From Candidatus Melainabacteria bacterium (GTDB lineage: Bacteria > Cyanobacteriota > Vampirovibrionia > Obscuribacterales > Obscuribacteraceae): a DNA stretch of 64,000 bases. Made by a program: the position numbers and the translations under genes. Positions 32,701 through 44,828 of the stretch are shown piece by piece. The stretch lies in NCBI GenBank assembly GCA_016716405.1, contig JADJWK010000001.1, forward strand, positions 1,922,001 through 1,986,000, written 5' to 3'. The stretch's first letter is position 1. Each line of letters opens with the position of its first letter. A model generated the notes under the pieces. That model was not told where the DNA came from, did not search any database, and was given only the letters and a program-made list of their open reading frames with translations.

Positions 32701-34659
32701 ATGCGACTGCAGTCGAAGCTGTTGAAAACCGTCGGAGCGCTACTGGCGTTTGTCTTCCTCGTCTGGATAACCCAGGTTTCAGCGCCTGGCGCTTTCGCCC
32801 AGGGAGGCGATATATTCTCTGATACCGGTCCCGAGTCATCAGGGTCCGGCGCTAAGGCCCCGGTCTATGTCAAGGTGAGAATGATCGCCGACAGGGATGC
32901 TCTGGTGCCCGGCGGCAAAATCAGGCTGGGTATTGTCTACGATCTCGAGCCTCACTGGCACATCTATTACAAGGAGCCCGGCGAGGCCGGGATGCCGACA
33001 AGCATCCAGTGGAATCTACCAGCGGGCTTCAAGGCAGGGGAGCTGATCTGGCAGAAGCCCGCCAGATTCTCCGATGCCGGCATAGTCACTTATGGCTACC
33101 AGGGACGGATGGTGCTGGCTGCCGACGTCAACATTCCTGATAAGAGTCTCAAACCCGGTGAGAAGGTCGAGATAAGGGCCCTCACGAAGTGGCTCTCCTG
33201 CAAGGATATCTGTATTCCGGGCCAGGCAGAGGCGTCCATCACGCTGCCGGTGAGCGCCAGTGCCGGTGACAGTCCGGACAAGAAAGACCTGGACGGACCC
33301 GGTTTCACCGGCTCGGTCGATGATCTGGGCAAGGGCTCCGGTTCCGCTTCGACTACCAGCTCCGGGACGGCAGCGGCTCCGGACTCCGAGCCCGAGTCTA
33401 TGACGGGTCTCGCCTATTATTTTTTGTTCGCCCTGGTCGGCGGATTCATCCTCAATTTCATGCCCTGCGTTCTCCCGGTGATCGCCATCAAAGTGATGAG
33501 CCTCATCGAGCAGGCAGATGAGGAGCCGGCCAGGGTTAAGATTCTTGGTGCCGTATTCAGTGCCGGCATAGTCAGTGCCTTTCTTGTCCTCGCCGCTCTG
33601 GTGCTCCTGGTCCGGGCTGCCGGCGAGTCGGTGGGCTGGGGTTTCCAGTTTCAGTATCCGGGCTTCATCATCGCCATGTGCGTGATCGTTCTCCTCCTTT
33701 CCCTCAGCCTCTTCGGGCTTTTCTATTTTTCTTTCTCCGCCGGTCAGGACAAGCTCGACCGGCTCTCTCAGAAAGAAGGGCTCACCGGGTCCTTTTTCAA
33801 AGGTGTTCTCGCTACCACTCTCTCGACTCCCTGTACGGCGCCCTTTCTCGGTACAGCTCTGGGGTTCGCTTTCTCGCAACCGGCCTGGGTAGTGCTCGGC
33901 ATCTTTTTTGCCAGCGGCCTGGGCATGTCCCTTCCGTATCTTGTCCTTACCGCTTTCCCGGCTCTCATGAAGCGGATTCCCAGGCCCGGAGCCTGGATGG
34001 AAAAGTTCAAGGAGTCCATGGGCTTCATTCTTCTCGGTACCGTTATCTGGCTTCTCGGCGTGCTCGGCAGCCAGGTCGGCGAATCCGGGGTGATGTGGAC
34101 AAGCTTCTTTCTTCTGACGGTCAGTCTCTCGGCCTGGATGGTCGGGCGTTTCATCGATCTGAGCAGCTCCCGGACCCGGAAAGTGAAGATCTGGACCCTG
34201 GCGCTCCTGGTCAGCCTTGCCGGATTCTATCTCTGTATATGGCAGCAGCCGGTGCTGATGTCATCCCTCGATGCCGCCGAGGCTCGAACAGGCGATGAGA
34301 TAGACTGGCAACCCTTCAGCAAGGCCGCTCTCGAAAGTGCGCTGGCGGAGGGCAAGACGGTCTTCCTCGATTTCACCGCCGACTGGTGCCTGACTTGCAA
34401 GGCCTACGAGAAAACCGCGATCAGCACCAGACCGGTAATCGAAAAGATGAAAGAACTGAAAGTGCTTCCCATGCAAGCCGATTGGACAAAACGAGATCCG
34501 GAGATCACCGAGGCCCTGGCAAGATTCAAGCGGTCGGGCGTGCCACTTTATGTGGTATATCCAGCCGCGCATCCGGACAAACCTCTCACTCTTCCTGATT
34601 TCGTCACCACCGAGATCGTTCTCGACTATCTCGAGAAAGCCGGTCCCAGCAAGAATTGA
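32701..34659 (+). CDS. dsbD: Thiol:disulfide interchange protein DsbD
   Basis: A 652-residue inner-membrane reductant conductor. A signal peptide is followed by an N-terminal DsbD-alpha-like domain with the Cys pair CKDIC (residue about 165). Eight transmembrane helices (about 235-520) hold the two membrane cysteines in NFMPCVLPV and TLSTPCTAPFLG. A C-terminal thioredoxin domain has the active site DWCLTCK near residue 565. It moves electrons from cytoplasmic thioredoxin to periplasmic proteins. ATG 32701 has AGGAGG 6 bases upstream. An imperfect hairpin (32664-32691) reaches into the Shine-Dalgarno. Confidence 0.92.
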   Translation: MRLQSKLLKTVGALLAFVFLVWITQVSAPGAFAQGGDIFSDTGPESSGSGAKAPVYVKVRMIADRDALVPGGKIRLGIVYDLEPHWHIYYKEPGEAGMPTSIQWNLPAGFKAGELIWQKPARFSDAGIVTYGYQGRMVLAADVNIPDKSLKPGEKVEIRALTKWLSCKDICIPGQAEASITLPVSASAGDSPDKKDLDGPGFTGSVDDLGKGSGSASTTSSGTAAAPDSEPESMTGLAYYFLFALVGGFILNFMPCVLPVIAIKVMSLIEQADEEPARVKILGAVFSAGIVSAFLVLAALVLLVRAAGESVGWGFQFQYPGFIIAMCVIVLLLSLSLFGLFYFSFSAGQDKLDRLSQKEGLTGSFFKGVLATTLSTPCTAPFLGTALGFAFSQPAWVVLGIFFASGLGMSLPYLVLTAFPALMKRIPRPGAWMEKFKESMGFILLGTVIWLLGVLGSQVGESGVMWTSFFLLTVSLSAWMVGRFIDLSSSRTRKVKIWTLALLVSLAGFYLCIWQQPVLMSSLDAAEARTGDEIDWQPFSKAALESALAEGKTVFLDFTADWCLTCKAYEKTAISTRPVIEKMKELKVLPMQADWTKRDPEITEALARFKRSGVPLYVVYPAAHPDKPLTLPDFVTTEIVLDYLEKAGPSKN

Positions 34660-34680
34660 GCTTCAGCGCAGCTTAATCCG

Positions 34681-37638
<2,958 letters not shown>

Positions 37639-37817
37639 TCACACTCCGCGCCGACTATTTCTGGCCTCAGTGCCAGCCACCACCAATATACCCGTGTGCC
37701 CGAGAGTTATTGATCTATGGCCTCATCTATGAATTATCTCAAAAGAGATGCCGATTTACCGTTCATGGCAACCGGTTTGCGTGGCCATCTCATCTAGTTA
37801 TGAGACTGTCGGGGGTG

Positions 37818-40328
37818 TCAGGCCCGGAAATTAGCCCCGAGCTGGTGGGTGAGGCTGTTTCGAATCCGGTTGATGCTCTTGTCAATCTCTTCGGCGGTCA
37901 GGGTTTTCTGCGCATCCTGGAAGGTCATCCGATAAGAGAGGCTGCGCACATCTTCCGAGAGATGGAAGACACTCACGAGCTGGAGGTCGATCAGGCGCTG
38001 GCCGGCGGCGGATTCGATACAGGAAGCGACAGCCTGGCTGTCCACTTCCCGGGGCAGGTCTGCGGTGAGGTCCCTGGTCATGGAAGGTGTCGAAGCCGGC
38101 TCGGCGAACTGCGCTTTTTGCGCGCCCTGGCGAACCGAATCCAGATCGAGCTCGAAAACACCCACTTCCTGACGCAGTCCGAGCTTGTTGAGTATCTTCG
38201 GATGGATCACGCCGATCCATCCCAGAATATTCAGGCGTTCTTTGCTGTCTCCGGGCGGAGCCAGGGCCACCTGGCAGGCGCGATACGGATGGAAGCTTGC
38301 CGGCACCTCGGCAGGCCTGAAATAGCGCAGCCTTCCGGCGGGAACTCCGAGGTCCTGGAGGAGATTCTCGACTATGCCCTTGGCCCTGTAGAAATCGACT
38401 TTCTCGGACATCGCCGGGCTGCTGCCGTTTTCCTGGCTGCCCTCGGTCACCTGGACGATGTTAGAGCCGGTGATCACCCCGGCGACGAGCTCCTTCTCGG
38501 TTACCCCGGTCGTGCCGGCGCTGTCGTCTGCGGAGCCCGTCTTCACATAGCCGCGACCGAGCTCGAAGAGCCAGACGTCACGGTTGCCATGATCGAAATT
38601 GAAAGCGGCCGCTTCAATGAGACCTGGGATGAGGCTCTGCCTGAGGACCTGGTGATCTTTGGAGAGGGGGTTGAGGACCCGCAGGACCGACCGGGGATCT
38701 ACGTCTTCCAGTTCGCTTTCGCTTCGCAGGCTGCTGATCCAGGCTTCGCACAGCCCCTGGGCTGCCAGGGCGCGGCGGGCACGGCCCGGCAACGGGTCGT
38801 TGACCGGCGGGCTTACAGTGGTGGCTGGCATCGACACAGGGACATCGTCATAGCCTTTAAGCCTGAGCACTTCCTCGACCAGGTCGATTTCGCGGCTTAC
38901 ATCATCCAGCCTGAAGCTCGGTACTTTCACCCGGATCGTGCCCTGGCTTCGATCTTCGTGTTCGATTTCGAAGCCCAGGGGTGAAAGAAGATCTCGGCAG
39001 GTGCCGGCATCGAGATCGAGCTCGGCGATTCGAGCGATCTGAGCCAGTCTGAGCTCTATGGAGACTTCCCTGGGGGTGTCATTGCCGGCCTGGAAAAAAC
39101 CGCCTCCGCCCTCGACATGCCCATATTTCATGACAAGCTCGATGGCTCTGCGCGCCGCTCTTTTGACGCCGGCAATATCGACGCCGCGCTCGAATCGGAC
39201 GCTGGAGTCGCTGGAGAGCCCGAGCAGGCGGCTGCCCCGGCGCACTCTGGCCGGATTGAAGCAAGCTGCTTCCAGGGCTATGGCAGTGGTATCGTCGGTG
39301 ATCTCGGAGCCTTTGCCGCCCATAATCCCGGCGGCACCTACCACGGTATCGCGATCGGCTATAACAAGAACTTCCGGAGAGAGCTCGCGCTCTCGCCCGT
39401 CGATGAATTCGAGCTTCTCGCCGGGACGGGCGCGCCGGGCGCAAAGATAAGGCTGGGCGAGCCGGCTCATGTCGTAGGCGTGCAGGGGTTGACCGAGCTC
39501 GAGCATGACATAGTTGGTTATGTCGACGATATTGTTGATGCTTCTGACTCCCACCGACTCCAGCCGGCGAGTCATCCAGGCAGGAGCCGGCCCGACTTTC
39601 AGACCTTCGATTCTGGAGACGCTGAAATAGCCGCAGTCGGTCAGAGACTCGTCCTCGATCTCGATCTCGAAAGGCTGGCAGCTGCTCTTGAAATTGGGCT
39701 CTGGGATCGAGAAAGCGCTCTGCCGGAAAGGACGACCGGTCAGGGCCGCTACTTCCCTGGCCAGACCGAGGACACAGAGGGCGTCTCCTCGGTTCGAACG
39801 AGGCTCGACGTGCAGGACCCAGTCCGGTGTCAAGCCGAGATGGGTGATCAGGTCTTTGCCCAGAGGCAACTCGCCGTCGCCATTGGCGGGCAGGATCAGG
39901 ATCCCTTCGCTGTCACCACTGGTGATACCAAGCTCCGGAGGCGAGCAGAGCATGCCGTTGCTCTCCACGCCTCTGATCTCCGATTGCTTGATGGGGAGAG
40001 GCTCGCCGGTCTTGCGATTGAGGACCACGGCACCGGGCAGGGCCACCGGGATCTTCTGGCCGACCTCGATATTGAGAGCGCCGCAGACGATTTGCAGGGG
40101 CTCTTCGCCTTCCTTTATTCGGGTGCGGGTCAGCCGGATTTTGTCGGCATTGGGATGTGTATGGATTTCTTCGATTCGGCCCACCACTACCGGACCGGTG
40201 ATGCTGACCCCGACCCGCTCTACTTCCTCGACCTCGAAAGCGCCCATGGTGAGACGCTCCGCCACTTCTTGCGGCGTCAGTCCGTCTAGATCGACGAAGT
40301 CGCACAACCAGGAGTAGGAGAGTTTCAT
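37818..40328 (-). CDS. pheT: Phenylalanine-tRNA ligase beta subunit
   Basis: An 836-residue beta subunit with the usual domain order. After KLSYSWLCDFVDLDGLTPQEVAERL come the EMAP/OB-type tRNA-binding domain (VVGRIEEIHTHPNADKIRL, residues about 45-150), the B3/B4 editing domain, the B5 domain, the catalytic-core-like module and the C-terminal FDX-ACB anticodon-binding domain (PSMTRDLTADLPREVDSQAV...). It pairs with PheS to charge tRNA-Phe. It starts 2 bases after the pheS stop, so the pair is co-translated. Length is slightly above the bacterial norm of about 800. Confidence 0.96.
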   Translation of the reverse strand: MKLSYSWLCDFVDLDGLTPQEVAERLTMGAFEVEEVERVGVSITGPVVVGRIEEIHTHPNADKIRLTRTRIKEGEEPLQIVCGALNIEVGQKIPVALPGAVVLNRKTGEPLPIKQSEIRGVESNGMLCSPPELGITSGDSEGILILPANGDGELPLGKDLITHLGLTPDWVLHVEPRSNRGDALCVLGLAREVAALTGRPFRQSAFSIPEPNFKSSCQPFEIEIEDESLTDCGYFSVSRIEGLKVGPAPAWMTRRLESVGVRSINNIVDITNYVMLELGQPLHAYDMSRLAQPYLCARRARPGEKLEFIDGRERELSPEVLVIADRDTVVGAAGIMGGKGSEITDDTTAIALEAACFNPARVRRGSRLLGLSSDSSVRFERGVDIAGVKRAARRAIELVMKYGHVEGGGGFFQAGNDTPREVSIELRLAQIARIAELDLDAGTCRDLLSPLGFEIEHEDRSQGTIRVKVPSFRLDDVSREIDLVEEVLRLKGYDDVPVSMPATTVSPPVNDPLPGRARRALAAQGLCEAWISSLRSESELEDVDPRSVLRVLNPLSKDHQVLRQSLIPGLIEAAAFNFDHGNRDVWLFELGRGYVKTGSADDSAGTTGVTEKELVAGVITGSNIVQVTEGSQENGSSPAMSEKVDFYRAKGIVENLLQDLGVPAGRLRYFRPAEVPASFHPYRACQVALAPPGDSKERLNILGWIGVIHPKILNKLGLRQEVGVFELDLDSVRQGAQKAQFAEPASTPSMTRDLTADLPREVDSQAVASCIESAAGQRLIDLQLVSVFHLSEDVRSLSYRMTFQDAQKTLTAEEIDKSINRIRNSLTHQLGANFRA

Positions 40329-40330
40329 TC

Positions 40331-41368
40331 TTAGAACTGCCTCAGGAAGCGAAGGTCGTTGGCGAAGAAATAACGAATGTCATTGATCCCGTATTTGAGC
40401 ATGGCCAGCCGCTCGACTCCCATACCGAAAGCAAAGCCCGTATAGACCTCGGGATCGATTCCGACTCCCCTGAGCACCTCCGGGTCCACCATACCGCAGC
40501 CGAGCAGCTCCAGCCAGCCGCGATTGCCGCAGGTTCGGCAGCCCCCTCCCTCGCAGAAGGGGCACTGGCTGTCGAGTTCGGCGGATGGCTCGGTGAAGGG
40601 AAAGAAATCGGGACGAAACCTGGTCAGGACAGGCTTGCCGAAAAGGGTCTGGATGAAGGCATTGAGAGTCCCTTTCAATTGGCCGAAAGTGACGCCCTCG
40701 TCCACGAGCAGCCCTTCGATCTGGTGGAAGAGCGGGTACTTGCGAGCATTGACCTCTTCGTTGCGGTAGACGCGACCGGGAGAGATGATCCGCAGTGGCG
40801 GCTTCTTCCTCTCCATGACCCGGATCTGGACCGTGGAAGTCTGGCTGCGCAGGAGGACTTTCTCCCCTGCATCGGTGTAGAAGGTGTCCTGCTCATCCCG
40901 GGCAGGATGGCTCGGTGGCGTGTTGAGGGCGTCGAAATTGTAATAGTCCGTTTCGACCTCGGGACCGTCCTCGACATTGAAGCCCATGCCGTAGAAGACT
41001 TCGATTATCTCTTCGGTGATTCTTGTGAGGGGGTGGATGTGACCGAGCCTCACCCTGGTGCCCGGCGCGGTTATGTCAATCGCTTCCGCTTTCAGCCGTT
41101 CCCCCAGCGAGGCTTCGAAGAGAGACTTCTCGCGCTCTTCCACCGCTTCGGTAAGGATTCGCTTGACTTCGTTGGTCTTCTGCCCCACCGCCGGTCTGAC
41201 ATCTTTGTCGAGCTTGCCCAGACCCCTGAGGATGGCGGTGAGCTCGCCTTTCTGACCGAGATAGCGGAGGCGGAGCGCTTCCAGCTCGCCGGGATCGGCG
41301 GCTGTCTTGATGGCTGAGAGCCCTTCGCTCTCGATGCTATTAAGCATTGTTATGGGGTCTTCCGTCAT
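40331..41368 (-). CDS. pheS: Phenylalanine-tRNA ligase alpha subunit
   Basis: A 345-residue catalytic alpha subunit. An N-terminal coiled coil is followed by the class II core: HPLTRITEEIIEVFYGMGF, DTFYTDAGEKVLLRSQTSTVQIR (motif 2 region), GRVYRNEEVNARKYPLFHQIEG, PSAELDSQCPFCEGGGCRTCGNRGWLELLGCGMVDPEVL and the motif 3 GFAFGMGVERLAMLKYGI. ATG 41368 is taken from the full family length; a downstream ATG at 41347 has a better-placed GGAAGA and is possible. It is the first gene of pheST. No T-box or attenuator-like leader is evident upstream. Confidence 0.96.
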   Translation of the reverse strand: MTEDPITMLNSIESEGLSAIKTAADPGELEALRLRYLGQKGELTAILRGLGKLDKDVRPAVGQKTNEVKRILTEAVEEREKSLFEASLGERLKAEAIDITAPGTRVRLGHIHPLTRITEEIIEVFYGMGFNVEDGPEVETDYYNFDALNTPPSHPARDEQDTFYTDAGEKVLLRSQTSTVQIRVMERKKPPLRIISPGRVYRNEEVNARKYPLFHQIEGLLVDEGVTFGQLKGTLNAFIQTLFGKPVLTRFRPDFFPFTEPSAELDSQCPFCEGGGCRTCGNRGWLELLGCGMVDPEVLRGVGIDPEVYTGFAFGMGVERLAMLKYGINDIRYFFANDLRFLRQF

Positions 41369-41480
41369 GGAGTTAAAGGTACCAGACGGATGCCCGGACC
41401 CCTGTCGACGGGGGGCTCATTTTGAGCAAATGTATAGATTCAAGTACAATGCCAGGCCGCTTTCACGATTCAGGAAACCC

Positions 41481-41954
41481 ATGGCTCCCAGACGCCGGCT
41501 CAAGAGCAGAAAACCCACTATCCCCACCACCCGTGTCTCGGTGGTGGTTGTCAGCAGGGAGGGCATCCTCCTGGTCAAGCATAAGAAGGCTGGCAGGCTC
41601 TACTGGGTCCTGCCCGGCGGCAGGCTGGAGTACGGCGAGACTTTCGAGGAGTGCGCCGTGCGGGAGGTCCGGGAAGAGACAGGTCTGGAGGTCGAGGTGG
41701 AGCGTTTTCTCTATCTGTCCGAAGCCATCGCCCCGGACCGCAGCCGGCACATCGTCAACGTGTTCCTGAAAGCCCGCATAACCGGTGGCGTCATCCAGGT
41801 CGGAGACGAGCCGGTGCTGGCCGGCGTGGACTTCGTCGCTCTGGCCGATCTGGAGAGCATGGAGATCTTCCCGCCTGTAAGGGAGGAGGTCCTGGATGGC
41901 CTGAGAGGATCCTTCGCCAGGGACATCCAGTATCTGGGCAATATCTGGGTGTAG
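41481..41954 (+). CDS. Nudix hydrolase
   Basis: A 157-residue pyrophosphohydrolase. The Nudix box is complete, GRLEYGETFEECAVREVREETGL (given by its key residues G, E, R-E, E-E and G at the right spacing; residues about 50-72). VSVVVVSREGILLVKHKKAG precedes it and HIVNVFLKARI follows, as in ADP-ribose or nucleoside-diphosphate hydrolases. The substrate is not predictable. ATG 41481 has AGGAAA 6 bases upstream; ATG 41430 is an alternative that adds 17 basic residues. It is divergent from pheS. Confidence 0.86.
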   Translation: MAPRRRLKSRKPTIPTTRVSVVVVSREGILLVKHKKAGRLYWVLPGGRLEYGETFEECAVREVREETGLEVEVERFLYLSEAIAPDRSRHIVNVFLKARITGGVIQVGDEPVLAGVDFVALADLESMEIFPPVREEVLDGLRGSFARDIQYLGNIWV

Positions 41955-42008
41955 CGGCATGTAGTATGATAGTCGGCTACCCAAGACGTCAGACAGGGAG
42001 ACGGTACA

Positions 42009-42161
42009 ATGCCTCAACAGAAGGGTGTAAAAAGAGCCAGAAAAGTCCTGGCCCGTAGCCGCAAGCTGAAAGAGCGCGCCCGGCAAGCCAATTTCAAGAG
42101 ACTCGAGCGCGAAGCAGAAGAGCCTCAAGAAGCGGCCGGCAAAGAGGAATCCAAAGACTGA
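42009..42161 (+). CDS. Small basic protein (50 residues)
   Basis: A short gene with ATG 42009 and a GGGAG site 9 bases upstream. The product is a highly charged helix: about 16 Lys/Arg in the first 35 residues (QQKGVKRARKVLARSRKLKE) and then an acidic tail (EREAEEPQEAAGKEESKD). It resembles small nucleic-acid-binding or ribosome-associated proteins in composition, but I recognise no family. It ends 6 bases before the convergent obgE stop. Codon use is like the neighbours, which together with the Shine-Dalgarno supports it as real. Confidence 0.6.
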   Translation: MPQQKGVKRARKVLARSRKLKERARQANFKRLEREAEEPQEAAGKEESKD

Positions 42162-42167
42162 GCCGGC

Positions 42168-43463
42168 TCAGAGCCAGTCGTCGCCATAGGTGAAGGAGAC
42201 TCCGCCTATGTTTATCTCGTTGCCTGTTTCGATGCCCTCCGAAAGGAGGGCATCGATTATTCCCATAGCTTTCAAGCTCGTGTAGAGATGATGGATGGAC
42301 TCGGGATCTCTCAGGTTGGTGACTGAGACCAGTCTCTCCGGTCGGTCTCCGGTGACGAAGAAGATCTTTCTCGAGCGCACTATGTCGAAGCTTCCGTCCG
42401 GCCTGGCAAAGGCGAGGTCGTCCGGAGTCAGCTCCAGGGGCGTCTCTTCCTCCCTGGCTGCTTCTTTTGCCTGGTCGACCAGCTCGGCCATGCGACCGGT
42501 TAGGGTCTGAGTTCCTTTCACCGTAGCGGCTGAGAGCAGGAAGACTTCCATATCGGGACGTGCCTCTTCCACTCTTTTTTTGATTCGCTCGGCCTCATCC
42601 GGGTCGACGATGTCGGTCTTGTTGAGGGCCAGCAGCACCGGCAGGCTTTTCAGGCGCTCTCCATACAAAGCAATCTCTTTCTCGATGGTGGCGATGTCCT
42701 GGAGGATCGTCTCGGAGGAGATGTCCACCAGATGGACAAGTACCCTGGTGCGCTCCAGATGTTTGAGAAAGCGGTGTCCAAGACCGACGCCTTCGGAGGC
42801 GCCTTCGATGAGACCGGGGATATCGGCCAGGACCAGGTCTTTGCCATAGTCGAGAGCGACGACTCCGAGATTGGGCTCGATGGTGGTGAATGGATAGTCG
42901 GCGATCTTCGGACGGGCAGCCGTAAGAACCGAGAGCAGGGTCGACTTCCCGGCGTTGGGAAGACCGACCAGACCGACATCGGCCAGAACTTTGATGACCA
43001 GTTTCAACTGTCGGGTCACCCCGGGCTGACCTGGCTCGCAATGGTGGGGCGCCCGTCGGGTGGGTGTGGCCAGGAGGCTGTTGCCCCTGCCGCCCTTGCC
43101 TCCCTGGGCGACCATGATTGTCTGATCGGGCCTGACCAGATCGGCGACGGTGGCACCGGTCTCCAGGTCGGTGACGGTGGTGCCTGTCGGCACCGGAATG
43201 ATAAGGTCCTGGCCGTTCTTGCCGTGCTTGTTCTTGGACCCGCCTTTCTGGCCGTGCTCGGCTTGAAATTTACGATTGTAATGAAAATCGAGAAGCGTGT
43301 TTCGGTCGTTGGTGGCTTTCAGGATCACGTCCCCGCCCCTGCCGCCGCTGCCGCCTGCCGGACCGCCCATGGGCTCGTACTTCTCCCGGCGCCAGGCCAC
43401 CATGCCGTTGCCCCCGTCTCCGGAGCGTACTTCGATGGTTGCCTCGTCTATGAATCTGGACAT
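42168..43463 (-). CDS. obgE: GTPase Obg/CgtA
   Basis: A 431-residue GTPase of the Obg family, which acts in 50S ribosome assembly and stress control. The glycine-rich Obg fold (GGDVILKATNDRNTLLDF, residues 1-158) is complete. The G domain has G1 GLPNAGKST, G2 PFTTIEPNLG, G3 DIPGLIEGA, G4 NKTD and G5 LSAA. A C-terminal OCT domain (about 345-431; IVRSRKIFFVTGDRPERLV) is present, as in Firmicutes and some other phyla. Start ATG 43463 matches the conserved MSRFIDEATIEVRSGDGGNG opening. Confidence 0.96.
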   Translation of the reverse strand: MSRFIDEATIEVRSGDGGNGMVAWRREKYEPMGGPAGGSGGRGGDVILKATNDRNTLLDFHYNRKFQAEHGQKGGSKNKHGKNGQDLIIPVPTGTTVTDLETGATVADLVRPDQTIMVAQGGKGGRGNSLLATPTRRAPHHCEPGQPGVTRQLKLVIKVLADVGLVGLPNAGKSTLLSVLTAARPKIADYPFTTIEPNLGVVALDYGKDLVLADIPGLIEGASEGVGLGHRFLKHLERTRVLVHLVDISSETILQDIATIEKEIALYGERLKSLPVLLALNKTDIVDPDEAERIKKRVEEARPDMEVFLLSAATVKGTQTLTGRMAELVDQAKEAAREEETPLELTPDDLAFARPDGSFDIVRSRKIFFVTGDRPERLVSVTNLRDPESIHHLYTSLKAMGIIDALLSEGIETGNEINIGGVSFTYGDDWL

Positions 43464-43611
43464 CGTTCTTATTTGTTTTTTCGGGGAACATAAAATAATG
43501 GGTTATCGAGCTTAGTCTACATTTTTTATATACTTATGACTGGAGTGCATCACTTTTCGGTAATCCTGCTTTAAACAAAGATCGGAAGAAGACCATCCGG
43601 AGGAGAGGACC

Positions 43612-43830
43612 TTGGAAGAGAGAATCACTGTTCACGAGAAGGCTAGAGGCGAGACCATCAACGTCTACATCGGCGAGTATCGCGGCACCAAATACCTTCA
43701 CATTCGTGAATGGTATGTCGACAAGGATCAAGAAGAGAAGCCGACCAAAAAGGGAGTGGCTATTCCCCTCGAGAAGATCGAGGCTCTCAGGGATGCCATC
43801 GAGCGCCTCGTGCCTAACGCAGAGAAGTAA
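43612..43830 (+). CDS. PC4/YdbC-like single-stranded DNA-binding protein
   Basis: A 72-residue protein with the PC4 (transcriptional coactivator p15) pattern: INVYIGEYRGTKYLHIREWYVDKDQEEKPTKKGVAIPLEKIEALRDAIERL. Four beta strands and one helix form a dimeric ssDNA-binding fold. Bacterial members such as YdbC bind ssDNA and may act in transcription or repair. The start is TTG 43612 with a very strong GGAGGAGAGG upstream; no ATG is available. It is divergent from obgE and 27 bases before the M23 peptidase gene, so the two may be co-transcribed. Confidence 0.82.
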   Translation: MEERITVHEKARGETINVYIGEYRGTKYLHIREWYVDKDQEEKPTKKGVAIPLEKIEALRDAIERLVPNAEK

Positions 43831-43857
43831 GCCCCCTCAGGAGATTCTCGTTCTCAA

Positions 43858-44727
43858 ATGACCATTAGCGCACGGTTTCTGGCAGTGCTGACGTCCCTTT
43901 GGTTCGTCAGCATTTCATTATCAGCCGCCGGCAGTCGGGCGGCTGATAATGAGGAAGGCATTGCGATTTCAAACAGCAGCCCGCGGCAGGGGGAGACCCT
44001 GCGCATTTCGGTGCCCAGAGCCCTGGCGGACGCTTCCGGGGATGCAACCGTCGGCTTCGCCGGCGAGAAGATCCCTCTTTATCCGGCAGCCGACGGCTCC
44101 GACACTCTCTCGACCCTGATCGCCGTGCCGGCGGATCTGGACCCGGGTGCCCAGCCTCTCACCATATGTGGTGTTGAGCACCAGCTCAAAGTGATCGATG
44201 CCCGTTTCCCTACCCAGACCCTCAGGTTGCCTCCGAAGAAGAATAACTTCAACGCCTCCCCGGGAGAGAAAGAGGCAATCAAAGCAGCCAAGGAAGAGGT
44301 GATTCAAGAGCGTTTCTGGCAGGGCAAATTCAAGTATCCGGTGAAAACCGTGAAGTTCTCCTCGCGCTTCGGCCTGGGTCGGGTGGTCAACGGCAAACGC
44401 CTCAAGGACTATTATCATTCCGGTCTCGACTTTCGCGGCGCCACAGGCACGCCGGTCCTGGCTTGTGCCGACGGCAAGGTGAGCGTCGCTGCCACCGGCT
44501 GGAAGCTGCACGGCAATACCGTGTGCATCGACCACGGTCAGGGTGTCGTGACTATCTATATCCACATGAACAGCGTCAAGGTGAAATCCGGGGACCTGGT
44601 CAAAGCCGGCCAGCAGATCGGCACCATCGGCTCCACAGGTCGGGCCAGTGGTCCTCACCTGCATCTCAGTCTCTATGTCAACAAAATTGCGGCCAACCCC
44701 GAGCCCTGGTTCCAGCAAGTTTTCTGA
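43858..44727 (+). CDS. Secreted M23-family metallopeptidase
   Basis: A 289-residue protein with a signal peptide (ARFLAVLTSLWFVSISLSAAG). An N-terminal beta domain of bacterial-immunoglobulin type follows, then a LytM/M23 zinc peptidase domain (residues about 155-289). The zinc ligands are in HSGLDFRG (HxxxD) and SGPHLHLSL (HxH). Family members cut peptidoglycan cross-links or peptides in the cell wall. It lies 27 bases after the PC4-like gene and ends before a bidirectional terminator shared with sepF. Confidence 0.9.
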   Translation: MTISARFLAVLTSLWFVSISLSAAGSRAADNEEGIAISNSSPRQGETLRISVPRALADASGDATVGFAGEKIPLYPAADGSDTLSTLIAVPADLDPGAQPLTICGVEHQLKVIDARFPTQTLRLPPKKNNFNASPGEKEAIKAAKEEVIQERFWQGKFKYPVKTVKFSSRFGLGRVVNGKRLKDYYHSGLDFRGATGTPVLACADGKVSVAATGWKLHGNTVCIDHGQGVVTIYIHMNSVKVKSGDLVKAGQQIGTIGSTGRASGPHLHLSLYVNKIAANPEPWFQQVF

Positions 44728-44777
44728 CCTTCCGGATCGGAAGATCCGTGATCTCGACGAGCTCGAGACCCCTCTAA

Positions 44778-44804
44778 GAAAAAAACCGCCTTGCGGCGGT
44801 TTTT
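44778..44804. terminator. Bidirectional intrinsic terminator
   Basis: AAAAACCGCC (44781-44790), loop TTGC, GGCGGTTTTT (44795-44804): a 10-bp stem, GC-rich in the centre, with A- and T-runs on both sides. It serves the convergent M23 peptidase and sepF transcripts. Confidence 0.88.
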
Positions 44805-44828
44805 GAAGTGGTGCCTGTGGGCCTGTCT

